Shown here: one piece after another, positions 39,283 to 48,009 of the stretch
How positions within the stretch are numbered: position 1 is the stretch's first letter
How the letters are laid out: every line of letters begins with the position of its first letter
Source of the DNA: Hyphomonadaceae bacterium
GTDB taxonomy: Bacteria; Pseudomonadota; Alphaproteobacteria; Caulobacterales; Hyphomonadaceae
Reading direction: 5' to 3'
DNA: 64,000 nt
Assembly: GCA_947474455.1 (NCBI GenBank)
Contig: CANJIL010000010.1
Span: 1-64,000 of the forward strand
Notes under the pieces: model-generated
What the model was told of the DNA's origin: nothing
Database searches by the model: none
Seen by the model: only the letters and a program-made list of their open reading frames with translations
Position numbers and translations under genes: made by a program

Positions 39283-40938
39283 ATGGCGACTGTCGTGAAG
39301 GAAGGCGAAAAAAAGTCGCCGACTTCGATGCGCACGGTTGTGCTGGCGTCCTCAACGGGTACGGCTTTCGAATGGTATGACTTCTTCGTCTATGGCGCGG
39401 TGGCGCCGGTCATTGCTCGGAATTTCTTCTCGCAGCTCGACGAGACATCCGGCCTTCTGGCCTCGCTGGCCCTGTTCGCCACCGGCTTTCTATTCCGTCC
39501 GCTGGGCGCGCTGATTTTCGGCTGGCTGGGTGATCGCTTTGGGCGGAAGGGTGCCTTCCTCGCCACCGTCGTAATCATGGGCGGGGCCACCTTCGCCATT
39601 GGACTCCTACCGACCTATGCGCAGTCCGGCGGAATCGGCACTATTCTACTGATCATCGTCCGCATCCTGCAGGGCCTTGCCCTTGGCGGGGAGTATGGCG
39701 GCGCCGCGATCTATGTCGCCGAACACGCCTCCACCGAACGCCGGGGTCTTTCCACAGGCTGGATTCAGTCGTCGGCGGCGTTTGGCCTACTGGGCGCCCA
39801 GCTTGTCGTTCTCCTCACGCGTCTGCAGCTTGGCGAGGAAGCCTTCATCGCCTGGGGCTGGCGCGTTCCGTTCCTGCTCTCCATTGGTCTGTTGGCGGTA
39901 TCCATCTGGATGCGTGCGAAGCTGCACGAAAGTCCCGAGTTCGAGCGCGCACGTGAGGAGAAGAAACTCAGCTCCGCGCCGTTCAAGGAGGTCTTCCTGA
40001 AATGGAAGAACCTCAAGATCGTGCTGATCGCGCTCTTCTCGATCACTGGCGCGCAGGGCGCCATCTGGTGGTGCACTTTCTCGTACTCGCAGGTCTTTCT
40101 CGAGACGACGATGAAGTTCGAACCGCTGCTGACCAACATGGTGCTCGGCGTCGCCACGCTGGCGTCGATCCCGCTCTACATTTTCTTTGCCTGGCTGTCG
40201 GACAAGATCGGACGCAAGCCTGTGATCGCGTTCGGCATCGGCCTCGCACTGGTCGCTGTTTTTCCGTCCTTCCAGATGATGGCCCGCGGCGCCAACCCCG
40301 CCCTCTTTGAGGCCGTCGAGAAGGCGCCTGTCAGCATCCATGCTGCGCCGCGTACATGCTCCTTCCAGTTCGATATTCTGGGCCGCGCTCGCTATGAAAC
40401 TGCTTGCGATATCGCCCGCGCCGCGCTTACGCGCGTCGGCGTAGCTTACAAGACGGAACAGGCGGCGGAAGGAACGCCCACCACGGTTCATCTCGGCGGC
40501 GCGATCATCCCGATTGCAGACGGCAGCGGCCTGGCGTCGCCCGAACTCAAGCAGGCATCAGACAAGACCGGGACCGATATTTCCGCCGCGCTTCGGTCGG
40601 CCGGGTATCCCGCCACGGCCAGCGAAGGCGAGCCTAACTGGCTTCTCATCGCGCTTGGTCTCACCGCCATGGTGGTCGCCGCCACCGCGCTCTATGGTCC
40701 GCAGGCGGCAGCTCTCGTCGAGCTCTTCCCCACCAATGTACGCTACACGGCGCTGTCGGTGCCGTATCACGTCGGTGTCGGCTGGGTCGGTGGATTCATG
40801 CCCGTGACAGCCTTCGCCATCGCCGCCGCGACCGGGGATATCTTCTCGGGCCTCTGGTATCTGATCTTCTTTGCCGGAATCAGCTTCGCGTGCTGCATTT
40901 TCTTCCTGCCAGAGACGAGGGGCAGGCCGCTGTCTTAG
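39283..40938 (+). CDS. MFS transporter, metabolite:H+ symporter (MHS) family, with inserted domain
   Basis: 551 aa; MHS transporters are usually 430-450. Signatures: STGTAFEWYDFFVYG, GDRFGRKGAF, RILQGLALGGEYGGAAIYVAEHA and WGWRVPFLLS. Relatives carry proline/betaine, shikimate, citrate or alpha-ketoglutarate. After TM8 (about residues 335-455) lies a soluble insert of about 110 residues, including TCSFQFD and ETACDIARAAL (one Cys pair), before the last helices resume at NWLLIALGLTAMVV. By topology the insert should face the periplasm. The stop shares TTAG with the convergent kinase gene. Confidence 0.92.
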   Translation: MATVVKEGEKKSPTSMRTVVLASSTGTAFEWYDFFVYGAVAPVIARNFFSQLDETSGLLASLALFATGFLFRPLGALIFGWLGDRFGRKGAFLATVVIMGGATFAIGLLPTYAQSGGIGTILLIIVRILQGLALGGEYGGAAIYVAEHASTERRGLSTGWIQSSAAFGLLGAQLVVLLTRLQLGEEAFIAWGWRVPFLLSIGLLAVSIWMRAKLHESPEFERAREEKKLSSAPFKEVFLKWKNLKIVLIALFSITGAQGAIWWCTFSYSQVFLETTMKFEPLLTNMVLGVATLASIPLYIFFAWLSDKIGRKPVIAFGIGLALVAVFPSFQMMARGANPALFEAVEKAPVSIHAAPRTCSFQFDILGRARYETACDIARAALTRVGVAYKTEQAAEGTPTTVHLGGAIIPIADGSGLASPELKQASDKTGTDISAALRSAGYPATASEGEPNWLLIALGLTAMVVAATALYGPQAAALVELFPTNVRYTALSVPYHVGVGWVGGFMPVTAFAIAAATGDIFSGLWYLIFFAGISFACCIFFLPETRGRPLS

Positions 40939-42434
40939 CTCTTGGGAGGCGTTGCCAAGGGCAATCGTATCGTGGCGCTCAGCCCATGCGGCGACCGGTT
41001 CTCCAGAACCAGTATTCCGCCGTGCGCCTTTGCGATCGCGTCAACCAGCGTGATGCCAAGACCGGCGCCGCCCGTCCTGCGATTGCGCGAGGCGTCGCCG
41101 CGATAGAAGGGATCGGCAGCGGAAGCCAGCGACTCAGCTGACATGCCCGGCCCGTCATCCTCGACCCGCACGAGCACATCGCCGTTGGACCGCGTAACGC
41201 TCAGCCGCGCCCGTTCTCCATAAGAAACCGCATTGTCGATAAGGTTGCGCAACGCTCGCCGGAACAGCACAGGCCGGCAGGCCACCGGCGCCTTTTCGCA
41301 TCCTGCCAGGGAAACTGGCGCACCCGTTTCGGCGTAGTCCTCGACTATGTCTTCAACGACGATCGCGACATCCATGGTTCGCACCGGCTCCTTGGAGCGG
41401 CCTTGCCGCGCCAGTTCCAGTATGTCTTCCAAAAGGTCGCTGGCTTCCTCGATCGTCTTGATCGCCTTCAGCCGCTCAGCCTCTGGCTCCATGCTTTCGA
41501 TGCGGATGCGCAGGCTCGACAGCGGCGTGCGCAGGTCATGCCCCAGCGCGCCGAGCATCACATCCTTCTCGCCGAGCAGCTGGTTCACGCGCCTGCTCAT
41601 GGCGTTGAATGCCTCCAGCGTCTGCCGCACATCGCCTGGCCCCTGGACGGTCACCTCCTGCGGTTGGCCCGCTGCGCCAATCATCTGCGCGGCCGCGGTC
41701 AGGTCGCGCAGCGGCCGCGCCACGCGGCTTGCAATCCAGAGCGCCGCCGCCAGAACGAACGCGAAAATGATGAAGGTGCTGGCCCCGAGCAGGAAAATCT
41801 CTCCACCAACCGGCTCAGGCGAAAACGTTACGCTGCTTAGCCAGCGCTGGTCGGTGAGCTGCGCTGTCAGAGCAATTTCACGTATTTCCCTTGGTAGGCG
41901 TGGGCCGTCGCCGTCAGGATATCCGGGGCCACGCCGGAGGTCAGTGTCGTTTGCCGCTTCGAGCAAGGGGGGGAAGACTGGCAACCTGCCTTCGCGTGAA
42001 GCATTGCGATCGTCGTCCTGGTCAGGCCGTTGGCGTTGTCCACCGCGCCTTTCTGGCCGCATGACGCTGCGCGTTGAGGCCCGCACGCTTGTCGGTTGGA
42101 TGCCCGCATCCGCCAGCGCCGTGACCAGTCTTTGCTCAAGCTCCGCGTCTCGGGGCAGAGCGCGATTATCAATCGGATTTCCCGCTTGAACTTGATAGCG
42201 GCTTGGGCCACGGCGTGCGATTGGAGCAGGTCCGCTAGTTGGCGGCGGCGCCTCGAAAACATCACGCGCCACATCGACGAAACGAGCGATCGGCGGGCCG
42301 CTCTGTTCAATCAGCAGGGCGCGTTGGCGCTCGCCGATGAGCAGCACGAAGTTGACGATGCTCGCCACCAGCAACGCGCCGGCCATAACCAGCGCAAGTT
42401 GCCCGGCTAGACTGCGGGGGAGGAGCGATTTCAA
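40935..42434 (-). CDS. Sensor histidine kinase, EnvZ-like
   Basis: 499 aa. TM1 at about 10-33, a periplasmic domain of about 175 residues that is rich in Arg/Pro/Asp (low-complexity QRQRPDQDDDRNASREG), TM2 at about 213-235, HAMP, then LGALGHDLRTPLSSLRIRIE with phospho-acceptor His299. The ATPase has NLIDNAVSYG (N box), VEDDGPGM (G1) and RTGGAGLGITLVDAIAKAHGG (G2). It overlaps its response regulator gene by 4 nt, so they form a cognate pair. The signal is unknown; an EF-hand protein gene lies just upstream. Confidence 0.95.
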   Translation of the reverse strand: MKSLLPRSLAGQLALVMAGALLVASIVNFVLLIGERQRALLIEQSGPPIARFVDVARDVFEAPPPTSGPAPIARRGPSRYQVQAGNPIDNRALPRDAELEQRLVTALADAGIQPTSVRASTRSVMRPERRGGQRQRPDQDDDRNASREGRLPVFPPLLEAANDTDLRRGPGYPDGDGPRLPREIREIALTAQLTDQRWLSSVTFSPEPVGGEIFLLGASTFIIFAFVLAAALWIASRVARPLRDLTAAAQMIGAAGQPQEVTVQGPGDVRQTLEAFNAMSRRVNQLLGEKDVMLGALGHDLRTPLSSLRIRIESMEPEAERLKAIKTIEEASDLLEDILELARQGRSKEPVRTMDVAIVVEDIVEDYAETGAPVSLAGCEKAPVACRPVLFRRALRNLIDNAVSYGERARLSVTRSNGDVLVRVEDDGPGMSAESLASAADPFYRGDASRNRRTGGAGLGITLVDAIAKAHGGILVLENRSPHGLSATIRLPLATPPKS

Positions 42435-43144
42435 AGCTTCCTCACGTCGCTGGCCAGGCTATAGCCGCCGCCCCAGACGGTCTTGATATACTTCGGGGTC
42501 TTGGGATCTTCTTCGATTTTGCGGCGAAGCCGGCTGATCTGATTGTCAATCGAGCGGTCGAACAGGTTTGCCTCCCGCCCCTGCGTGAGATCCAGAAGCT
42601 GATCCCGCGTCAGCACCAGCTTCGGCCGCTCGACCAGCACTAGCAGTAGCGCATACTCGCCGGACGACAGGGGAACAGTCAGGCCGTCAGGGCCGACCAG
42701 CTCACGCTCACCCGTTTTCAACACCCAATCTCCGAATGCATAGGCGACCGTTTCAGGCGAGACCTGTCTCGGCGGCAGACTGTTGGTGCGCCTGACAACC
42801 GCCTTCACGCGCGCCAACAGTTCGCGGGGGGAAAATGGCTTTACGACATAGTCGTCGGCGCCGACCTCGAGACCGAGGATGCGATCAAGTTCCTCCGCTC
42901 GCGCTGTCAGGAGAATGACGGGAAGGTTGCTGGTTGAGCGGATGTGCCGGCACAGGCTCAGCCCGTCCTCGCCCGGCATCATGATGTCCGAGATGACCAG
43001 GTCGAACGTGTGCGCCGTCAGAAGAGCCCGTGCCTCTGCGGCGTTGGAGGCCGCTTTCACGCGAAACTGGTTCTCCTCGAAATACTTGACGAGCGGCTCG
43101 CGGATCGAGGCCTCGTCTTCGACAATCAGGAGGGTTTCGCTCAT
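42431..43144 (-). CDS. OmpR-family response regulator
   Basis: 237 aa. Receiver domain with VEDEASIREPL (acidic pocket), phospho-acceptor Asp53 in LVISDIMMPGEDGL and the Thr/Lys switch (LLTARAEE, YVVKPFSPREL). Winged-helix DNA-binding domain with VPLSSGEYALLLVLV and DLTQGREANLFDRSIDNQISRLRRKIEEDP. It sits before the kinase in the same operon. An imperfect 14-bp inverted repeat and a 10-bp palindrome lie within 62 nt upstream of its start and could be autoregulatory sites. Confidence 0.96.
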   Translation of the reverse strand: MSETLLIVEDEASIREPLVKYFEENQFRVKAASNAAEARALLTAHTFDLVISDIMMPGEDGLSLCRHIRSTSNLPVILLTARAEELDRILGLEVGADDYVVKPFSPRELLARVKAVVRRTNSLPPRQVSPETVAYAFGDWVLKTGERELVGPDGLTVPLSSGEYALLLVLVERPKLVLTRDQLLDLTQGREANLFDRSIDNQISRLRRKIEEDPKTPKYIKTVWGGGYSLASDVRKL

Positions 43145-43162
43145 CGGCGTTCAGTATCCCAA

Positions 43163-43172
43163 TACAGCTGTA
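43163..43172. promoter_or_regulatory. 10-bp perfect palindrome upstream of the response regulator
   Basis: TACAGCTGTA, 19-28 nt upstream of the regulator start codon on the minus strand. Position fits an operator or a core promoter element; no protein can be assigned. Confidence 0.35.
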
Positions 43173-43173
43173 A

Positions 43174-43205
43174 CCTGCTGCATCGGACCGATCCGATGCA
43201 ACAGG
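43174..43205. other. 14-bp inverted repeat between EF-hand and response regulator genes
   Basis: CCTGCTGCATCGGA, loop CCGA, TCCGATGCAACAGG, with a single C-A mismatch. It lies 57 nt after the EF-hand gene stop and 30 nt before the regulator start. No T-run follows on the minus strand. It could be an mRNA 3' hairpin for the EF-hand gene or a binding site. Confidence 0.65.
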
Positions 43206-43261
43206 CTACGACCATTCGCTGAAAGACTCTGCCGGGGATGGGAGAGCCTGGGTTGCAGCGG

Positions 43262-43858
43262 CTAGTTGCGACCCGGTCTCGACGCCTGGAGTTCGGCGAT
43301 GGTGACCGTGCCGTCCTTGTTGGTGTCGGCGTTGACGAAGGCTGCCGCGCCCCGGGCGCTGAACTCGGCGAACGTCAGGTTGCCATTGCTGTCAGCATCC
43401 CACGGACCAGCGCGCTGCGGGCCTTTGGCGCCGTCCATCTTCGCGGGATGCGGACCGTGGCCACCGCGCATGTTGGGGCCTCCACGTCCGTCACGCATCG
43501 GCTTTGTCGCAGCAAATTCTGACTGGCTGATCTGGCCGTTCTTGTCGGCGTCGAGGGTAGTAAACCGCTCTTTGTTGATATCGGCGCGGCGGGCGTCAGC
43601 TTCAGCTTTCCAGGCCGCCTGGAACTCTTCGGGCGTTGCCGAGCCATCCTTGTTGGCGTCGATCTTGTCGAACCGGGTTTTCTGGGCGCTATCGAACTCG
43701 GCCTTTGTCAGCCTGCCGTCGGCATTGGCGTCGAACTGGAGAAGGCCGAAGCTTCCTTTGGGTCCACGGTCGCCGCCGCGGGGGCCATCCGGAGGCTGGG
43801 CCGACGCGACTCCTGCGACCAGCGCGAGCGTTGCTGCAGCGAACAAGCCAAACTTCAT
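43262..43858 (-). CDS. Exported EF-hand calcium-binding protein
   Basis: 198 aa with a signal peptide (MKFGLFAAATLALVAGVASA). Five EF-hand-like loops: DANADGRLTKAEF, DANKDGSATPEEF, DADKNGQISQSEF, DADSNGNLTFAEF and DTNKDGTVTIAEL, each with Asp at positions 1, 3 and 5, except where Asn or Lys replaces it. A Gly/His/Pro/Arg-rich spacer separates loops 3 and 4. Periplasmic calcium binding is likely. ATG 43858 follows GGAGA. It lies 117 nt upstream of the two-component genes on the same strand and may be co-transcribed or regulated by them. Confidence 0.88.
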   Translation of the reverse strand: MKFGLFAAATLALVAGVASAQPPDGPRGGDRGPKGSFGLLQFDANADGRLTKAEFDSAQKTRFDKIDANKDGSATPEEFQAAWKAEADARRADINKERFTTLDADKNGQISQSEFAATKPMRDGRGGPNMRGGHGPHPAKMDGAKGPQRAGPWDADSNGNLTFAEFSARGAAAFVNADTNKDGTVTIAELQASRPGRN

Positions 43859-43991
43859 GGGGAGGTCTCCTTCAGGTGGGCGATCCATTCGTCGCCCTGT
43901 GGAAACAACCTTGTCGCCCAGTTGTCGCAGGACTGCGCCGATACGGACGGCATTTGTCGCAAACTGTCAGAACAACAGTCTCGATTGAGAC

Positions 43992-44651
43992 TTATCGGAA
44001 GCCGAAAGTCGAGGCGAACCAGTTCGTGATGCCGGGAAGGGCGTCAACGAGCAGCACGATAAGGAAAAACGCGGCCACCGTGGCGGCAGCGGTGGCGAAG
44101 AGGCCGATCAACACGATTATCCCGTCCCGTTCGACCAGAGCCATGCCGAGGATTGCGCACGCCAGCGCGGGCGGAAAGTTGCCCCCCGGGGGGAGGGGAA
44201 GGATCAGGACGATGGCCATGAACAGGATGACTATGCCGATCAGCACCGTTGCGACCTTCCCAGTCAGGATAAGCAGACGCGGCCGGGCGAATTTCTCCAT
44301 GAATTCAAGCTGCGGCTTGATCTTCTCAAACCCGGAAACGAGCGCTTTGCGGGAAAAACTGCGCTTTGACAGGAAGCGGGGAACCCAAAGCTCCTGTCGC
44401 CCGATCACCATCTGCAAGGACACGATCAGCAATGCGATGCCCACGACCGTCGGCACGCCCGGCGGCATGGGGATCACGGAGGGAATGGCGAATAGCAGCG
44501 TCTCCAGCCCAAAAGCCCGAGCGTCCAGCGTGTCGAGTATCTGGGCGATAGTCACGCGTTCGCTTTCGCCTCTGACCGCCGCCATCAGCAGATCGGACGT
44601 TCTCAACCCGGGATGGAACTGAGAGGCGGTTGTGGAGGAAATGTCGTTCAA
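43992..44651 (-). CDS. ExoD family membrane protein
   Basis: 219 aa. Recognised by TIAQILDTLDARAFGLETLLFAIPSVIPMPPGVPTVVG and LPLPPGGNFPPALACAILGMALVERDG, the two conserved blocks of ExoD. ExoD is needed for exopolysaccharide production and alkali tolerance in Sinorhizobium; its mechanism is unknown. Several transmembrane helices are present, the charged stretch FLSKRSFSRKALVSGFEKIKP forming a cytoplasmic loop. It diverges from secF across 166 bp. Confidence 0.92.
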   Translation of the reverse strand: MNDISSTTASQFHPGLRTSDLLMAAVRGESERVTIAQILDTLDARAFGLETLLFAIPSVIPMPPGVPTVVGIALLIVSLQMVIGRQELWVPRFLSKRSFSRKALVSGFEKIKPQLEFMEKFARPRLLILTGKVATVLIGIVILFMAIVLILPLPPGGNFPPALACAILGMALVERDGIIVLIGLFATAAATVAAFFLIVLLVDALPGITNWFASTFGFR

Positions 44652-44817
44652 ACGGGCTCTATCCTACTAAAAATACGGCTCTTTCTCTACATATGGCGGC
44701 GTGTCCGGGTTCCCGACATTTTGGATGGCGCTTTTTCGCCTCAACTGGTAGCGCAAGGGCCGATTGGGCGAGTCCGGGACGGGATCACGCCGGTAACCGT
44801 TCAGGCAAGAGACGCTG

Positions 44818-45768
44818 ATGTGGTGGGATAAACCAGGGGCCAAAAAGGCCAACCCCGAAGACAAACCGTTCCCGTTCATGAAGATCCGCTGGATCGGCTT
44901 CATCGTGACCGGTTTCATTTTTGTCGCGACAACCGTTTCACTCGCGACGCAAGGCCTCAACATGGGGCTGGATTTCACGGGCGGCGTCCAGATCGAGGCG
45001 ACACGTTCGACGCCATTTGATGTTGGCGTGGTGCGAGACGAAGTATCCAAGGCCGGATTCGAGGAAAGCGTCGTCACGACCTCGAACGCTGGCAACACCG
45101 TCATCATCCGGCTTCCGGTTGAAACAGGCGCCGAGGAAGTTCCGGCCATCTCGCAGAAGATTACGCAGATTCTTGGTGAGGGCGTCTCGGTTCAGGTGCC
45201 TGCCGTGGTTGGCCCCAAGGTCTCCGGCGAACTGTTCATGAGCGGGGTGCTGGCCGCCGTTCTCGCCGTGCTCGCGATCGGCCTCTATGTCTGGTTCCGC
45301 TTCGAGCTCAAGTTCGGCACCGGCGCGTTCGTCACAACATTCCACGACGTCTACGCAGTCGTCGGACTTTTCTCGATCACCCAGCTGACCTTCGATCTGA
45401 CCATCGTGGCGGGCGTTTTGACCGTGGCCGGCTATTCGATCAACGACACCGTGGTCGTCTATGACCGCATCCGCGAAATGCTCAAGAAGTACAAGAAGCT
45501 TCCCATTGCTCAGGTCATCGACATATCGATCACGTCGACGCTTTCCCGCACACTTATCACCTCGCTGGCGACCATGATCGCTGCCGGGTCGATGGTTTTC
45601 CTGGGCGGACCTGTCCTGTTCGGCTTCGCTGTGTCGATCGTGTTCGGCATTATCATCGGCACGTATTCATCCATCTTTGTCGCGGCGCCGATGCTGATGC
45701 ACCTGCCCGGCCGTCTGCCCGGCGCCAAGTACACTGGCGCTGAAACGACTGCTAAAGCGGCATCCTAG
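44818..45768 (+). CDS. secF: Protein translocase subunit SecF
   Basis: 316 aa, six transmembrane helices. SecF works with SecD to pull proteins across the membrane using the proton gradient. Signatures: GLNMGLDFTGGVQIEA near residue 45, VGPKVSGELFMSGVLA, VVAGVLTVAGYSINDTVVVYDRIRE and LSRTLITSLATMIAAGSMVFLGG. The usual secD partner is not upstream: that side is an ExoD gene on the other strand. A hairpin that may end transcription lies 25 nt downstream. Confidence 0.97.
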   Translation: MWWDKPGAKKANPEDKPFPFMKIRWIGFIVTGFIFVATTVSLATQGLNMGLDFTGGVQIEATRSTPFDVGVVRDEVSKAGFEESVVTTSNAGNTVIIRLPVETGAEEVPAISQKITQILGEGVSVQVPAVVGPKVSGELFMSGVLAAVLAVLAIGLYVWFRFELKFGTGAFVTTFHDVYAVVGLFSITQLTFDLTIVAGVLTVAGYSINDTVVVYDRIREMLKKYKKLPIAQVIDISITSTLSRTLITSLATMIAAGSMVFLGGPVLFGFAVSIVFGIIIGTYSSIFVAAPMLMHLPGRLPGAKYTGAETTAKAAS

Positions 45769-45792
45769 GCTACATTTGGCCAGAAGCGCGAA

Positions 45793-45817
45793 GGGGCTGG
45801 CGTGGAGCGCCGGCCCC
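45793..45817 (+). terminator. Hairpin after secF, possible terminator
   Basis: GGGGCTGGCG, loop TGGAG, CGCCGGCCCC: a 10-bp stem with one T-G wobble, located 24 nt after the secF stop. ATTACTGT follows, so the U-run is weak; it could be a terminator or an mRNA end stabiliser before the next gene at 45887. Confidence 0.55.
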
Positions 45818-45886
45818 ATTACTGTGCGTGGATCGGGCGATACCGTTCGGTAAGGGCGGGCCGTCATCGGGGCGGAGGGATACCAG

Positions 45887-47332
45887 ATGGCCGTGATCGA
45901 CGCGCCGCCTGACAGCCAGCGGCGCAAGGGACCTTTTTACACGCAGCTGTATTTCCAGGTTCTCTTCGCCATTTTCGCAGGCGGATTGATCGGCGCCTTC
46001 TTCCCGCTCTGGATTTCCGTGCCTGTGCTCGATGTAGCTACCAACCAACCGGTAATCGACCCCGTGACGCTGCAGCCCCTGATGCGCGAGGCGCCGATCG
46101 CGGAACATGGGTGGGTTCGTGAATACCTGAAGCCGTTGGGCGACCTGTTCATTAAGGTCGTGAAGATGATTATTGCTCCGGTCGTCTTCCTCACGATTGT
46201 CATCGGCATCGCCGGCATGCGGGACCTCGGCAAGTTGGGCCGGGTGGTGTTCAAGGCATTCGCCTACTTTCTGACTTTCTCGACCCTCGCGCTTGTAGTC
46301 GGACTGATCGTCGCCAACGTTTTCCAGCCCGGCGCAGGCATGAACATCGATCCGGCGAGGCTTGATCCAACGGCGGTCGAGCGCGTGCACGGCTATGAAG
46401 CGCAGTCGCATGATCTGACAATTCTCGGCTTCATCAGCGATATCATTCCGGGGACATTCGTAGGAGCGTTCACCGGCTCCAGCATCCTTCCGGTACTGTT
46501 CTTGGCCGTGGTCTTCGGCGTGTCTCTCGCATCAGTCGGCGAACGCGCTCAGCCGGCCGTCGATACGCTGATTGCCTTCTCAACGACGGTCTTCAAGATG
46601 GTCGCCATTCTCATGCGGGCCGCGCCCGTCGGCGCCTTTGGAGCGTTCGCCTTCATCATCGCAGACCAGGGCGTCGATGCGATCGTGGACCTTGCAAAGC
46701 TGATTGGCGCAGTCTGGCTGACGTCGCTGGTGTTCGTGCTGGTTATTCTAGGCGCGGCGGGAGTGTGGGCAGGATTCAACATTCTCCACCTCATCCGCTA
46801 TCTGAGAGAGGAGCTGTTCCTTGTTCTGGGCACATCCTCGTCGGAATCCGCACTCCCGGCCCTGATGGAGAAGATGGAGCGGGCAGGGTGCGCGCGGCCT
46901 GTCGTCGGTCTGGTCGTTCCGACCGGCTATTCTTTCAATCTCGACGGCACGAACATCTACATGACGCTGGCTGCGTTGTTCATTGCGCAAGCCACGAACA
47001 CGCACCTGGGGCTGAACGATCAGATCGTCCTGCTGCTGGTTGCGATGCTCAGCTCTAAGGGCGCGGCGGGCGTGACGGGCGCTGGGTTCATTACGCTCGC
47101 AGCGACGCTGGCGGTGTTTCCCTCGATCCCGATTGCCGGCATGGCGATCATTCTTGGCGTAGACCGCTTCCTCTCGGAATGTCGCGCGCTGACCAACTTC
47201 GTCGGCAACGCCGTCGCGACGATCGTTGTCAGCCGGTGGGAAGGAGCACTTGATCAGGATCGCCTGCGCGCCGCTATGCGCGGAGAAGCGCCACCACTCG
47301 CCGCCGGACCGACCGAGCAAGATCCGGACTAG
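45887..47332 (+). CDS. Dicarboxylate/amino acid:cation symporter (DAACS family)
   Basis: 481 aa. [26 protein letters not shown] is the family block near residue 85. The re-entrant loop HP1 serine motif reads [16 protein letters not shown], and the TM7 unwound motif reads [17 protein letters not shown] (NMDGT-like). Relatives (DctA, GltP) take up succinate/malate or glutamate with H+ or Na+. The substrate cannot be decided here. A short extra loop lies between TM1 and TM2 (residues about 45-80). The stop shares CTAG with convergent bioD. Confidence 0.94.
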   Translation: MAVIDAPPDSQRRKGPFYTQLYFQVLFAIFAGGLIGAFFPLWISVPVLDVATNQPVIDPVTLQPLMREAPIAEHGWVREYLKPLGDLFIKVVKMIIAPVVFLTIVIGIAGMRDLGKLGRVVFKAFAYFLTFSTLALVVGLIVANVFQPGAGMNIDPARLDPTAVERVHGYEAQSHDLTILGFISDIIPGTFVGAFTGSSILPVLFLAVVFGVSLASVGERAQPAVDTLIAFSTTVFKMVAILMRAAPVGAFGAFAFIIADQGVDAIVDLAKLIGAVWLTSLVFVLVILGAAGVWAGFNILHLIRYLREELFLVLGTSSSESALPALMEKMERAGCARPVVGLVVPTGYSFNLDGTNIYMTLAALFIAQATNTHLGLNDQIVLLLVAMLSSKGAAGVTGAGFITLAATLAVFPSIPIAGMAIILGVDRFLSECRALTNFVGNAVATIVVSRWEGALDQDRLRAAMRGEAPPLAAGPTEQDPD

Positions 47333-48009
47333 TCAAACAGATGGGCCGCCAGCCGAGCGCCAGTTTCGCGGGTTTCGCCCTCTGTCCGAGCGAACTCCGC
47401 GGCGAAGAGCGAAACCCTGGTCCACCGCGACAACTCATAGATGAAGGGAGCCGCTGGAGAGGCTTGCGCGGATGGTTCTGTCACAACGATCGCCTTAGGC
47501 GCCAGGCCACGTCGGGACAGCACATCCACTGCCGTCAGTGTATGACTGACGGCGCCCAGGTAGCTGTAGGCGAGCAGGACGATGGGCAGGCCAAGATCTG
47601 CAGCGAGATCGATATTGGTGTGCGTGTCCGTGAGCGGAGACATTACGCCACCTGCGCCTTCCACAAGCGCCGGGCCATCGTGCGCCGCCAGGCGCGTGCG
47701 GAGAAAGGCAAGCATGTCGCGATAGTCGAGCTCCACGCCCTCGCGCCGCGCAGCGACGTTTGGCGCCAGCGGCTCGACGAAGGACTTCCAGCAAATTTCT
47801 GCAACCGTCGCCGGGGTCACTCGCCGGCCCGTCGCTAGCAAGAGCCGGCCGGCATCTGAAGCTTCCAGCCGGTCCGGCGTATAACCGGACATCAGAGGCT
47901 TCAGGGCGAGGGCAGTGCGTCCCTGCGCGACAAGCTCACGCAACGCCGCGGCACACACATATGTCTTGCCGCAATCCGTTCCTATCGCCGTGACGAAGAC
48001 AGCCTTCAT
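47329..48009 (-). CDS. bioD: Dethiobiotin synthetase
   Basis: 226 aa. BioD closes the ureido ring to make dethiobiotin, the next to last biotin step. The P-loop [15 protein letters not shown] (GTDxGKT) is at residue 8; KPLMSGYTP is the substrate lysine region; [13 protein letters not shown] is the conserved Glu-Gly-Ala-Gly-Gly block. Its ATG overlaps the bioF stop by 4 nt. Confidence 0.96.
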   Translation of the reverse strand: MKAVFVTAIGTDCGKTYVCAAALRELVAQGRTALALKPLMSGYTPDRLEASDAGRLLLATGRRVTPATVAEICWKSFVEPLAPNVAARREGVELDYRDMLAFLRTRLAAHDGPALVEGAGGVMSPLTDTHTNIDLAADLGLPIVLLAYSYLGAVSHTLTAVDVLSRRGLAPKAIVVTEPSAQASPAAPFIYELSRWTRVSLFAAEFARTEGETRETGARLAAHLFD

